Part shown: positions 36,778 through 45,985 of the stretch, piece by piece
Numbering within the stretch: position 1 is the stretch's first letter
Layout of the letters: each line of letters starts with the position of its first letter
Assembly: GCF_000516515.1 (NCBI RefSeq)
Contig: NZ_KI911784.1
Location: 3,696,633 to 3,760,632, forward strand
Origin: Chloroflexus sp. Y-396-1
Lineage (GTDB): Bacteria; Chloroflexota; Chloroflexia; Chloroflexales; Chloroflexaceae
Length of the DNA: 64,000 nucleotides
Direction of reading: 5' to 3'
Notes under the pieces: model-generated
What the model was told of the DNA's origin: nothing
Databases searched by the model: none
Seen by the model: the letters and a program-made list of their open reading frames with translations, nothing else
Translations under genes and position numbers: made by a program

Positions 36778-38449
36778 ATCGTGCTCTGAAACGGTAGATC
36801 GATACGGTTGCGTTTTCATACACCGGCTCTAAATCGCTAGCACTCTGCCTACCAAACGCGACCCGATCACCATCGCGATCACGCATCACTACATACGAGA
36901 CATGAAATTCTTCAAGCAATTGACGACGTTTGTCAGCAGGGGTGTTCGGATCGAGCACAATTCGCGAGTTTTCGCGCTTGGTGAAGAAGTCAAGTGTCCC
37001 TGCCCAGTGGGCGACGTAAGCACGAGCATCACTCCAGACCGGTACAAATTGGCCAAACTCGATGTCGGCCAACACCACATCTTCGGCGGTTGCCTGTGAT
37101 TGAAGCCACTGCAACGCGGCTATTTCGTCGTAAGTCAGGTACAGTGGTTGTTCGTAGCGTGACAGGTAAACGAAACGCCATCCCTGGATGTAAATGCTGG
37201 TGATGATGCTTAATCCGAAAACCGCAATGAGACCTGTGTACAGTGCCCGGCGACCTCGTTGACGTAACGCCGGTATCAGACGTTCGTCAATGGCGATGGC
37301 GGCCAGGATCATCATCGGTACTTGCAGGCCGAGCAGCATATGAATTTGAAATTTGAGTGGTAGATACATCAAGCCGAAGTGAGTCACAAACCACGAGACC
37401 AGAAAGATCTGTCGATCATCGGCGCTACGAAACATCTCACGCCGTAGCCCAGCTATCGCTAGTAAGAGGGGAACACCCAGCAGGATGACAAGCAGGATCG
37501 GATTGGGCGTAAACACGCCGGCATTGTCAAACTGTTCGAGCTTGCGCCCCCATGTTGGTTCATTTGTGACCAGAAAGGCCAGGTAGAGTGCTCCGGGTGC
37601 TGAGAGCAGTACCAGGATGACACCGTGCCGAAACAGTAATGTCGGAAAACGCCGATCACGCCACCAGATGAGAAGCCCAAACACACCGAGCGCACTATAG
37701 ATGATGAGCAGATCGTAAGCATGCTGGAGAGCCAGGATAGCGCCAACAAAGCCAGCAGCAACAGCGTACCGTGATTGTTTGTTACGCCATGCCAATAGCA
37801 TCAAGCTGAAAATGGTGATGATCAATGCCAGCGCCATAGTAAAATGCGGAAAGGCTTGCATGATCATCAATGTGTTCGGTTCGGCGGTGTAGATGCTGAT
37901 TGGAAAGGGGGCCTCTGGTAAGCCAACTGCATATTTGACAAATATCCAGATCACGCCTAACCCGCCACTTGTCACAATCAGCCAGAAGGCGATCTGACGT
38001 TGCCGAGGCCGATCGTTGATCAGGCTGAGGAAAAATAGCAGGCTGAAGAGGAGGGTGAGGATGGCGATCAGTCGGAGCATCGTATAAGCAGTAATGTATG
38101 ATACGCCGGTTATGACGCTAAAGCGAGCAGTTACCCACCAGAGCAGATTAAAGAAGGCTGGTTCGTTGGCTTCCGGCGTCAGTCGATTGGCAGCCAGGTT
38201 GCTTTGAGTGAAGCTCCGCATCCAGGCGAAATACTGATTATGATCGGCTACTCCATCGATAACGCCCATAAATTGCCGGTCAGGTGGCGCGGTGACAAAG
38301 GCAAAGATAATAGGCGCCCAGATGATAAGCTGTAGGCCAAGGATAACCAGACCGTAAAAGCGCCATTCAGCAGTTTGTAAATTCACGATTGGATACCGGG
38401 TAGTGATCTGAGCAGTTTTAGTCGTATCTGCTGAGGGGATTGTTGCCAT
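36776..38449 (-). CDS. Large polytopic membrane protein, GT-C-like
   Basis: About 557 residues with roughly eleven hydrophobic helices and a soluble C-terminus (AYVAHWAGTLDFF... VSIYRFRAR). After the first helix it has DGVADHNQYFAWMRSF, an acidic loop in the position of the catalytic aspartates of GT-C enzymes, and later LQHAYDLLIIYSALG. It is not a clear member of a named family; a membrane glycosyltransferase is the best guess. ATG 38449 is chosen because GGAG lies 6 nt upstream. ATG 38470, which overlaps the stop of the upstream BNR gene as ATGA, is the alternative. It is the last gene of the minus-strand run before the repeats. Confidence 0.65.
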   Translation of the reverse strand: MATIPSADTTKTAQITTRYPIVNLQTAEWRFYGLVILGLQLIIWAPIIFAFVTAPPDRQFMGVIDGVADHNQYFAWMRSFTQSNLAANRLTPEANEPAFFNLLWWVTARFSVITGVSYITAYTMLRLIAILTLLFSLLFFLSLINDRPRQRQIAFWLIVTSGGLGVIWIFVKYAVGLPEAPFPISIYTAEPNTLMIMQAFPHFTMALALIITIFSLMLLAWRNKQSRYAVAAGFVGAILALQHAYDLLIIYSALGVFGLLIWWRDRRFPTLLFRHGVILVLLSAPGALYLAFLVTNEPTWGRKLEQFDNAGVFTPNPILLVILLGVPLLLAIAGLRREMFRSADDRQIFLVSWFVTHFGLMYLPLKFQIHMLLGLQVPMMILAAIAIDERLIPALRQRGRRALYTGLIAVFGLSIITSIYIQGWRFVYLSRYEQPLYLTYDEIAALQWLQSQATAEDVVLADIEFGQFVPVWSDARAYVAHWAGTLDFFTKRENSRIVLDPNTPADKRRQLLEEFHVSYVVMRDRDGDRVAFGRQSASDLEPVYENATVSIYRFRAR

Positions 38450-38466
38450 AGCATACTCCTGCCAGA

Positions 38467-40110
38467 TCAATACGGTCGTGAGCGAATCCAGACGATCAAC
38501 CCGCCAATGATGCCGATAAGACTGATACTGACGGCAAGGGCAATACCGATGGTTGATAATCCTCGTAATTCCCAGTTCATTGGTTCTTGCAGCACCGGTG
38601 CATTCCGTATTTCTTCAGGTAATACGACAGGTGTAGGCGTTGGTAATGGCGCTATACCTGCCGCTTTAGTTGGTGCTGGAGGAAGCGGCGTGGGTGTGAA
38701 GAGTGGTATTCCTGGACGCGCTGGCAGGTTGAGTCGGGCAGTGCTATACCAGATCTGATGAATTGGTCGGTCTTGTGGTCGATCACCTTCAAACAGCCGT
38801 GAACGGGTAAACCAGACTGCATGAAGCTGATTTCCGTTGTAGATTGCCAACCGCGGCAATTCGGGATAGAGTTGGTTTTGCATAATAATGCGTGGTGGCA
38901 GCCAGCGGGTGCCGTCAAATACGATGTGAATAAGCGCTGGTGGAGTGTCAGTCGTGGTTGTTGCTGTAAACCCAACCATCAATAGGTGGATATTATTTGC
39001 TCCATCAGCAGCAAGGCTATAATAATCGAGATTGTTGTCGTTAATATCCCGTGCCCGCACGTAAGGTAACTCAACCGCCGGTGTCCAGGTATCGCCGCCA
39101 TCGAGGGAGCGTTGGAAGTACAGCCGATTGTTGTGTACACCACGATAGACTACAAACGGATTTCCCTCGCCATCGACTGTCAATGCCGTTTGTTGGACCG
39201 CTTCGAGGGGTGGCTCGGTTCCTTCGTTCGGGGTTCGTCGGCGTTGTTGTCGTAATACTTGCACAACGGCTGATGGTAAACTGAATCGAACCGGAGCTGT
39301 CCATGTTAGCCCACCATCATCTGAGCGTCGGTAGACACCGTAATGCGGTTGACCCTGACCGGTGTACCAGTCTGCTCCCTCATCCCAGACGAGATGAATC
39401 CGGTTACGGTGATCAACCCGTACCTGTGGTCGATTGTCGCCTAAATCGCTTTGTGAAACAGCAACAACCGGTGACCAGGTAACACCATTATCTGTTGAAC
39501 GTCGGTAGAAAAGGTCTCCACACTGAAAGCACGCAGGGTTATTATTTTCGGTTACCCCGTCACTCCAGAACGCATGCAGGCCGCCGTCGAGATCGGCTGC
39601 TAACGCGACGTAATAACCGCCATCACTGATAGTTCGTGGTTCTGACCACGTGGTTGGTTGCTGGGCTACGTCCCAGGGTGCATGAGCGTAGACAATTCTA
39701 ATCCCTGCCCGGTAGAGAAGATGAAGATTTCCATCACGTCCTAATGTGATGCTAGTTCGCACGGTATATCCTCCGGTGCCTGGCGCCATTAATTCCCTGA
39801 CCGGCTCCCAACTCCCATCCGCATTGCGCCGTCGGTACATGAGCAAATCAATGGTGCCACCTTCGCGCTGCTCAACAATAAGGCCTCCATACCAGACGAC
39901 ATGGACACTTCCATCAGGGCCGAGGGTCATGTCGGGCAACCATGACCAGCCGTACCGACGGTCAAGCTGATCGAGTGGTACCTGGCCGTACTGTGGCGGG
40001 GAGAGTTCAATCGGTTGTGTCCACAATCCTTGCCCACGTGCAGCAGGATCGGCGCTAAAACTGCATGCAATGGCAATTACAACTGCAACGAGGGCGAATC
40101 GCACCTTCAT
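38467..40110 (-). CDS. Secreted BNR/Asp-box propeller protein with C-terminal membrane anchor
   Basis: About 547 residues. A signal peptide (KVRFALVAVVIAIACSF) leads a sialidase-like propeller with Asp-box motifs RSTDNGVTW, RSDDGGLTW and RSLDGGDTW and several HLVW/HVVW strands. Then comes a Pro-Thr linker (TPTPLPPAPTK, LPTPTPVV) and a C-terminal helix (IGIALAVSISLIGIIGGLIVWIRSR), giving a membrane-anchored outward-facing protein. No sialidase Arg triad was assigned, so binding rather than cleavage is equally possible. ATG 40110 overlaps the stop of the polymerase gene (ATGA), so it is translationally coupled to Wzy. Confidence 0.8.
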   Translation of the reverse strand: MKVRFALVAVVIAIACSFSADPAARGQGLWTQPIELSPPQYGQVPLDQLDRRYGWSWLPDMTLGPDGSVHVVWYGGLIVEQREGGTIDLLMYRRRNADGSWEPVRELMAPGTGGYTVRTSITLGRDGNLHLLYRAGIRIVYAHAPWDVAQQPTTWSEPRTISDGGYYVALAADLDGGLHAFWSDGVTENNNPACFQCGDLFYRRSTDNGVTWSPVVAVSQSDLGDNRPQVRVDHRNRIHLVWDEGADWYTGQGQPHYGVYRRSDDGGLTWTAPVRFSLPSAVVQVLRQQRRRTPNEGTEPPLEAVQQTALTVDGEGNPFVVYRGVHNNRLYFQRSLDGGDTWTPAVELPYVRARDINDNNLDYYSLAADGANNIHLLMVGFTATTTTDTPPALIHIVFDGTRWLPPRIIMQNQLYPELPRLAIYNGNQLHAVWFTRSRLFEGDRPQDRPIHQIWYSTARLNLPARPGIPLFTPTPLPPAPTKAAGIAPLPTPTPVVLPEEIRNAPVLQEPMNWELRGLSTIGIALAVSISLIGIIGGLIVWIRSRPY

Positions 40111-41519
40111 GTCTCTGTCTGCCTCTTTATCAGGTGTCGGATGCTGATTAGCAAACCAACGAAGATCCAACTGTACATGGTGTATCTATAGCCAGGTACT
40201 CCCTGGTTGTAGAGAAAAGGTAATACCCAATCACCTAGCATCATCGAGAACTGGGCGGCTGCCCAGCCACTCGTTGCCACAATCGCCGTTGTGCGCAGGA
40301 TACCGACCGGGGCCATCCGAATGGTTTGCCAGCCGTAATATAGGCTTACTATCGCAAGCCAGAGCCAGATTCCTGAGCCCACGACCCCGAATTGAGCTAG
40401 AATATCGAAGTAGTTGTTATGTGTCGAACGGGCATCGTAACGGAAATAGGTCATGTTGTAAGGAGCGTAGCCCCCAACACCGGTACCAAAAAGCCAGTGT
40501 TGCTGTGCCACCCAGAGATTCCGTGCCCAGATGTCGAGTCGATCTAATCCACCCTCTTGAACGTTGTCATTAACAACCTGCTCGATGTAATGTTTGCCCG
40601 GTCCTACTGTTAGATTCATGGCAACCAGGAGCAATAGAATAAAAAAGATACGGCGTGAGGTGAGCAACGCCATGAGCAGTAACCCAACGATCGTTGGTAG
40701 CCAGCCCGAAATCCAGAGTGAGTTCCGCAGGGCTACCAGCCAGATATGCCAAATCAGGATTGTCGTGCCGAACAATCGCCATCCCCAGGGTATACCCGGT
40801 TGCAAATAGATGACGCCGGCTAATGGTAACGCAAACCAGAGACCCCATAACCCCATGTCGGTCAGGATCACGTGATTAATCCCGAAGGTCTGCGCTGCTG
40901 TCATGAGAAAGCCGCATACGATAAACATTCCCAGGTAGGCTCTAATCTGCCACTCGTGTTGGATGAAACGTCCGACTAGTAACGGAATACTTAACAATCC
41001 CAGCAATGAAAGGAGGGAGGCGATCTGAGCCATCCGAAAATTACCCATAATCCACCAGTCAAGGATCGGATCCGCCCAGAGGATGCCCCACGGAACTGAG
41101 AATATACAGATCGCCATCATTGCTAACAGTGGTTTGTTGAGCGGTGACGGCACCAGTTGCCAGGTACGGCGATGGATCATACTCAGAATCCAAATCCCGC
41201 TCAGGGCCAGCGTTAAGAGCATACTGATCGGTAATTCACTCCCGTTGCCGGCTGGAACTGCCAGTGGACGCATTGCCAGCCCGGTGAGGGGCAAGATCAG
41301 CACAAACCACTCAAACCGATACATCAGGAGGGTTAATCCGATGATCCCGAATGGTATGGCCAGGAGGGCTAATCCGATCAGTTGGCGATTAGTACCAAAC
41401 ATGATACCGATCAGCGAGCTGTAGACGAGCAGCCCTCCAAGGATGCCCCCTAACACGAGCGGTCGTGGTAGACGCTCGATCCATGGGGGTGTTTCAATAT
41501 GACGCAAGAACGATTGCAT
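40107..41519 (-). CDS. O-antigen polymerase/ligase-like membrane protein (Wzy/WaaL fold)
   Basis: 470 residues, about 11-12 hydrophobic helices and one large periplasm-side loop with GTGVGGYAPYNMTYF and RSTHNNYFDILAQFGVVG. The HNN in this loop is the hallmark of the Wzy_C/WaaL family. In a cluster with Wzx, Wzz and an initiating transferase it is most likely the polymerase that joins repeat units, though ligase function is possible. The start is 9 nt after the preceding GT2 gene. Confidence 0.8.
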   Translation of the reverse strand: MQSFLRHIETPPWIERLPRPLVLGGILGGLLVYSSLIGIMFGTNRQLIGLALLAIPFGIIGLTLLMYRFEWFVLILPLTGLAMRPLAVPAGNGSELPISMLLTLALSGIWILSMIHRRTWQLVPSPLNKPLLAMMAICIFSVPWGILWADPILDWWIMGNFRMAQIASLLSLLGLLSIPLLVGRFIQHEWQIRAYLGMFIVCGFLMTAAQTFGINHVILTDMGLWGLWFALPLAGVIYLQPGIPWGWRLFGTTILIWHIWLVALRNSLWISGWLPTIVGLLLMALLTSRRIFFILLLLVAMNLTVGPGKHYIEQVVNDNVQEGGLDRLDIWARNLWVAQQHWLFGTGVGGYAPYNMTYFRYDARSTHNNYFDILAQFGVVGSGIWLWLAIVSLYYGWQTIRMAPVGILRTTAIVATSGWAAAQFSMMLGDWVLPFLYNQGVPGYRYTMYSWIFVGLLISIRHLIKRQTET

Positions 41520-41528
41520 CGCCGTATC

Positions 41529-42470
41529 CTAGAATGTTTCGGCTAACACTGGCTGTTTCAGTTTGCGGCCAATAGCCGCCCAGAGCAAGCCGCCATCACG
41601 CACAAATTGTTCCCCAACCGGATGGTGTCCACCGTTCCAGGCAATCACGATACTCCCGATGGCCACTTTGATAAGAAAAATCGTCTGGAGTCCGTACCCG
41701 AGTAAGCGCGCAGTTCCCTGGCCGTAGTGTTTGGCGAAGAAACGCAATTTACTAAAGTAAAGCTCTGCCTTCATGCGGGTTGCAGCTTGTTTACTGCTTT
41801 GCCCTCCAAAGTGAATAATGCTGGCAGTAGGCAGATAGCAGATTGGCCAGCCAGCACGCTTGATCCGGTAGCACCAGTCAACTTCTTCAGTATACATAAA
41901 ATATGCTTCATCGAGCAGGCCAACGTGGGTCAATACTTCACGCCGCAAGAGCAGCGCTGCGCCATCCAACCAGTCGGTCTCGTAAGCTAGCGAACCGTCG
42001 CGGGTTGGATACCGACGCCGCCAGCGTATCTTTTTCCCGGTTAGTTCGGTCAATAGGTTCGGGAAACAGGCCCACGATGGTTGCAATGAGCCATCAGCGT
42101 TGAGGAGTTGTGGCCCAACAACACCAACCATGGGGTGGATGTCGAGGAAATGAACCAGACGACTGATCGAGGCGGGTTGGGCAATCGTATCACTGTTCAG
42201 CAACATAACGTAGCGTCCACTACTGGCCCGGATCGCCTGGTTGTTGGCAGTGGCAAAGCCTCGATTATCAGGGTTGGCAATGATGAATACATCTGGGAAG
42301 TATCGTTGGACAGCATCCACACTGCCATCACGTGAACCGTTATCGACTACCCAGATTTCGGGTTCCAGGCCATCGGTTGCTGCCGGTAGCACAGCCAGAC
42401 AGTCAAGCAGGAGTTGACGTGTGTTCCAATTGACAATGATGATACTGACATCAGGCTTCGACCAGGTCAT
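41529..42470 (-). CDS. GT2 glycosyltransferase (rhamnosyltransferase-like)
   Basis: 313 residues. GT-A motifs: SIIIVNWNTRQLLLDCL, VVDNGSRDGSVDAV, NRGFATANNQAI, MLLNSDTIAQP (DxD-like), GAALLLRREVL and MYTEEVDWCYRIKRAGW. These are typical of WbbL-type rhamnosyl- or related transferases. The C-terminus has an amphipathic segment that may touch the membrane. Its ATG lies inside the end of the previous gene (20-nt overlap). Confidence 0.85.
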   Translation of the reverse strand: MTWSKPDVSIIIVNWNTRQLLLDCLAVLPAATDGLEPEIWVVDNGSRDGSVDAVQRYFPDVFIIANPDNRGFATANNQAIRASSGRYVMLLNSDTIAQPASISRLVHFLDIHPMVGVVGPQLLNADGSLQPSWACFPNLLTELTGKKIRWRRRYPTRDGSLAYETDWLDGAALLLRREVLTHVGLLDEAYFMYTEEVDWCYRIKRAGWPICYLPTASIIHFGGQSSKQAATRMKAELYFSKLRFFAKHYGQGTARLLGYGLQTIFLIKVAIGSIVIAWNGGHHPVGEQFVRDGGLLWAAIGRKLKQPVLAETF

Positions 42471-43668
42471 AACGTCTCGTCCTTTGTTTGGTGACCTCTG
42501 TCAAGACTTCCTCTAAACGAGGGATGATTACCTGCCAGTCGTAATGGGCCAGTACAGCTTGCCGTCCAGCTTCGCCAAGGTGGCGAGCGAGCGGTGGATC
42601 GCTAAGCAGGCGGCTAGTAGCCAGGGCAAAATCCATCGGTGTATCGGCTAACAGCAGATGTTTGCCGTTGCTGAGGTTCAGGCCTTCTGCACCCTTGGTA
42701 GTGCTAACGACCGGTACCCCCAAGGCCAGTGCCTCTAGAATCTTGAGCCGAGTTCCACCACCTTCCCGAATAGGGCAAACCTCAACCGCATGACGTGCGA
42801 TCACAGCCCGAATATCATCAACGTAACCGGTAAATTCAACACCATTTGCCGCTGGAAGTAATGCCCGCTGTTCAGCAGTTACCTTACCGGTAATCCGGAG
42901 ACGTGCTAGTGGATGGCGAGCACGGATCAAGGGCCAGATACGATAGAGAAAGTAGCTAACCGCATCAAGATTGGCGCTATACGAGAGTGCACCAGGGTAG
43001 ATGAGGGTGTCGGGTTCGGGACAATACGTGTAGGCAGTACAGGTCTTACCATCGATCCCATTGGGAATAACAACCAGCGGCGGGGTTCGTGGGCCGGTAA
43101 TCTGCCGTACCAGGTCTGCCTCTTTTTCAGAAACCGTCGTAACAGTGGCAAAGTGGGGAAGGATTGTCGCAATATAGCGCCGATGCTGTATCGCAGTCAA
43201 GAGGCTGCGTAATCGGTGTAACCCGTGCTTGTTGCGGTAATCCTCTAGGATGGCAGCCAGTTCTAGCTCTTCAAGGACTCGTGGTATCTGGGGAACCAGA
43301 CAGGCATAAGGGGCAACATCGATCTGCAAGGCCAAGACAACATCAGGTTGCCATCGGTTCGCAGCATCTAGCACTGCCTGGGCAAAGGCGGTACTCCAAC
43401 GCACCCGTACCGAAGCCGGTTTGCTGCTCATCAGGCTGCCGAGTCGATCACGGAGGGAGAGCGGTCGATCAGGTCGTTCAAACACCTGCCATGAACGACA
43501 CAGACGACTAATCTCGGTTGTTCGTATGGTTGTGGTCGGCTCCTGGCTAAATGCGATGAGGTGGAGCTGATGTCGTTCGGCTAATCCACGGAGAATCGCC
43601 ATTGCCCGTAATCGTGAACCGTTGTCGTCCGGTTCAGGCCACCAGGTTGAGAGCACAAGGATGCGCAT
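42451..43668 (-). CDS. GT4-family glycosyltransferase
   Basis: About 405 residues, GT-B. Key segments are MRILVLSTWWPEPDDNGSRLR, VVIPNGIDGKTC, LIYPGALSYSANLDAVSYF and VCPIREGGGTRLKILEALALGVPVVSTTKGAEGL (donor-site region). It is close in pattern to the enzymes at 24691 and 25923. ATG 43668 has AGGTAAAGGGCC upstream; the extended frame to 43710 adds an unlikely leader. Confidence 0.85.
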   Translation of the reverse strand: MRILVLSTWWPEPDDNGSRLRAMAILRGLAERHQLHLIAFSQEPTTTIRTTEISRLCRSWQVFERPDRPLSLRDRLGSLMSSKPASVRVRWSTAFAQAVLDAANRWQPDVVLALQIDVAPYACLVPQIPRVLEELELAAILEDYRNKHGLHRLRSLLTAIQHRRYIATILPHFATVTTVSEKEADLVRQITGPRTPPLVVIPNGIDGKTCTAYTYCPEPDTLIYPGALSYSANLDAVSYFLYRIWPLIRARHPLARLRITGKVTAEQRALLPAANGVEFTGYVDDIRAVIARHAVEVCPIREGGGTRLKILEALALGVPVVSTTKGAEGLNLSNGKHLLLADTPMDFALATSRLLSDPPLARHLGEAGRQAVLAHYDWQVIIPRLEEVLTEVTKQRTRRYDLVEA

Positions 43669-43742
43669 AGGCCCTTTACCTTTCCAGGCGCACGTTTGCA
43701 AACCATACACTCATCTGATTAACTTTCATCGACCCTCAACGT

Positions 43743-44654
43743 TTAATCGCTCAGCACCGGCGCCGATCCAAATCGACCACGCCAGAAGTCGATCCACGCC
43801 AGCCGCATACCGATACGTCCTTTGCGGGTACGCCATTTCGGACGGAGACAAAGACTCAGGTAGGTACGCAGGTCTTGGACAATAAGTACATGCAACCAGG
43901 TACGCCAACTGGCTCCAGTTGCCCGTAGGAAGAGAAGTCGGTTGCGGGTCATGTAGTAAGCGAGATATTCCCGATCAAAGCGGGCGTTGAGCGGAATCTT
44001 GTGCCAGACTTTGGCTGCTGGTGTGAAGAAACAGGAATAGCCTGCCCGTCTGGCTCTAACACACCATTCCGTCTCTTCAAAGTACATAAAAAATCGCTCA
44101 TCGAACAACCCGATGCGTTGCAATGCCGCGACCCGTATCAGCATAGTGCAGCCAGTGATGAAATCGACCGTGCGGGGGACGTATTGCCCGCAGTCCTCCT
44201 CTTCACCCGCCATTCGACAAAGCCCATGCCGCCAATCGATGCTGCCCCCTGCCGACCAGACCCGTCTAGGGGCCGCGTGATAGTAGATGATCGGCCCAAC
44301 CGCCGCGATTCGCCGGTCTGTTTCAGCAGCATTCACCAGGTGATCGAGCATATCAGGAGCAACTTCGGTGTCATTGTTGAGCAAGAGCACGTAGTCATAA
44401 CCGTGCGCCTGGGCGTAGCGTAAACCCACATTGTTGCCGGCGGCAAAGCCCAGATTCGTATTATTTTCAATCACAATTGTGCGTGGAAATGCTGTCCGTA
44501 CTTTTGCCGGTGTCTCATCCTGTGAGGCATTATCAACAACGACTACATCGTAGCGCTCGACCGGATATGCCAGTCGGTCAAGTGATTGCAGACATGCGAG
44601 GGTGTCATGTATACCGTTGTAGGTCAGCACCACAATCGCAACTCTTGGTTTCAT
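43743..44654 (-). CDS. GT2 glycosyltransferase (rhamnosyltransferase-like)
   Basis: 303 residues. RVAIVVLTYNGIHDTLACL, VVVDNASQDET, NTNLGFAAGNNVGL, LLLNNDTEVAPD (DxD-like), GCTMLIRVAAL and MYFEETEWCVRARRAGY are the usual motifs. It resembles the enzyme at 41529. ATG 44654 overlaps the stop of the upstream GT4 gene by 4 nt. Confidence 0.85.
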   Translation of the reverse strand: MKPRVAIVVLTYNGIHDTLACLQSLDRLAYPVERYDVVVVDNASQDETPAKVRTAFPRTIVIENNTNLGFAAGNNVGLRYAQAHGYDYVLLLNNDTEVAPDMLDHLVNAAETDRRIAAVGPIIYYHAAPRRVWSAGGSIDWRHGLCRMAGEEEDCGQYVPRTVDFITGCTMLIRVAALQRIGLFDERFFMYFEETEWCVRARRAGYSCFFTPAAKVWHKIPLNARFDREYLAYYMTRNRLLFLRATGASWRTWLHVLIVQDLRTYLSLCLRPKWRTRKGRIGMRLAWIDFWRGRFGSAPVLSD

Positions 44655-45973
44655 CCAATTCCTCGTGACGCGGTACGCCGCCCTACCAGGGCAGTGTAGT
44701 GTTGGAAGATGGTCTGTATTTCCTCATCAAGCAATGGTGGTGGTTGAATACCGTCACGCAGTCGTTCCAATAAACCGGGTTCAGTCCGCAGCCGTTGTAA
44801 TTGGCGTGCTAGATCGCGGCTGTCACCTGCGGTGAACAGCAGCCCGTCTACCTCATCCTGTACGAGTTCGACCAATCCACCTGATCGTGAGGCAATAACC
44901 GGGCGACCGGACGCATGTGCTTCAAGAACAACTATCGGGCTGTTCTCATACCAGATTGATGGCACCACTAAGACATCGATCTGTCCTAACACGTGGGCGA
45001 TCTGATCAGAACGAAACTTTCCGACCAGGTGAATGTTGGGGGCGCCGTCGATCAGATGGCGTAAGGCGCGGGTATATGCTGGATGCTGATCGAGGTTCCC
45101 GAATATTCTCAATTCGATGGATTTCCCATTGGCTGGCAAACGTTTAAGTGCCCTGATCAGAAGATGGACACCTTTATGAGGCGCAATTTGGCCAATATAC
45201 CCCAACCGTACCGTTGAACCTGCCTGCACTGGTGGAACGCTGGCGAATGGTTCGTGCGGTAGGCCCAGGCGAATGGTCTGAACCGGTATATGCCATTCCT
45301 TAAACAGATTGGCCAAAAACTGTGAGGGTGAAGTAACGAGATCGGCTTGGGCCAATGCTGCGCGTAACGTGTCGCGTCGTGCCTGTTGCTCGGTACGCTC
45401 TGTCTGCCCCGCAAGAGCGATCCAGACCTTCCCTGCCAGACCGGCGCTGAACCGGGCCGGCCAACGGTAACGCCGTTGATCCAGGTGGAGACACCAGGCA
45501 CATTCGGCAGGATCGGTAGGTGGCTGCGGGCATAGTGAACCATCTCCGCGCAGCAATGTAATCCGTGGGCAGAGAAACCAGTAATCGTGGAGTGTAACAA
45601 CCGTAGGGATACCTTGAGCGTGAGCTGCCCTAACTGCGCCAATACCGATCAAATAACCGCTATGCAAATGCACGATGTCAGGTTGAGATAACTGTACCTG
45701 CTGCTCAAACCAGGCAGCAATAGCTGGATTATCGTAGCTCCACTGTGCTGGTGCACCTTTCAAGCCGAGATGTAAGCGCCAGACCGGTATCCCCGCGTAT
45801 TGATCAAGCGCGACATCGACACCGAATGGTTTCGTTACATCGATTGTCTCGACACAAACAACTTCGGCTTGATGGCCGTGCTGCAAGAGTTCACGCGCCA
45901 ACCGCAGCACGTACAATTCGGCGCCGGCGCTGTATCGCGGCGGAAAGTGGTGAACTGCCAGCAGTACTCTCAT
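44651..45973 (-). CDS. GT4-family glycosyltransferase
   Basis: 440 residues. MRVLLAVHHFPPRYSAGAELYVL, DIVHLHSGYLIG, TLHDYWFLCPR with a nearby cysteine-rich loop (CPQPPTDPAECAWCLHL), GYIGQIAPHKGVHLLI and PSIWYENSPIVVLEAHASGRPV form the standard pattern. The Cys loop near residues 150-170 is seen in a subset of GT4 enzymes and may bind metal. GAGGAGAG precedes the ATG. Confidence 0.88.
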   Translation of the reverse strand: MRVLLAVHHFPPRYSAGAELYVLRLARELLQHGHQAEVVCVETIDVTKPFGVDVALDQYAGIPVWRLHLGLKGAPAQWSYDNPAIAAWFEQQVQLSQPDIVHLHSGYLIGIGAVRAAHAQGIPTVVTLHDYWFLCPRITLLRGDGSLCPQPPTDPAECAWCLHLDQRRYRWPARFSAGLAGKVWIALAGQTERTEQQARRDTLRAALAQADLVTSPSQFLANLFKEWHIPVQTIRLGLPHEPFASVPPVQAGSTVRLGYIGQIAPHKGVHLLIRALKRLPANGKSIELRIFGNLDQHPAYTRALRHLIDGAPNIHLVGKFRSDQIAHVLGQIDVLVVPSIWYENSPIVVLEAHASGRPVIASRSGGLVELVQDEVDGLLFTAGDSRDLARQLQRLRTEPGLLERLRDGIQPPPLLDEEIQTIFQHYTALVGRRTASRGIG

Positions 45974-45985
45974 CGTCAGCTCTCC

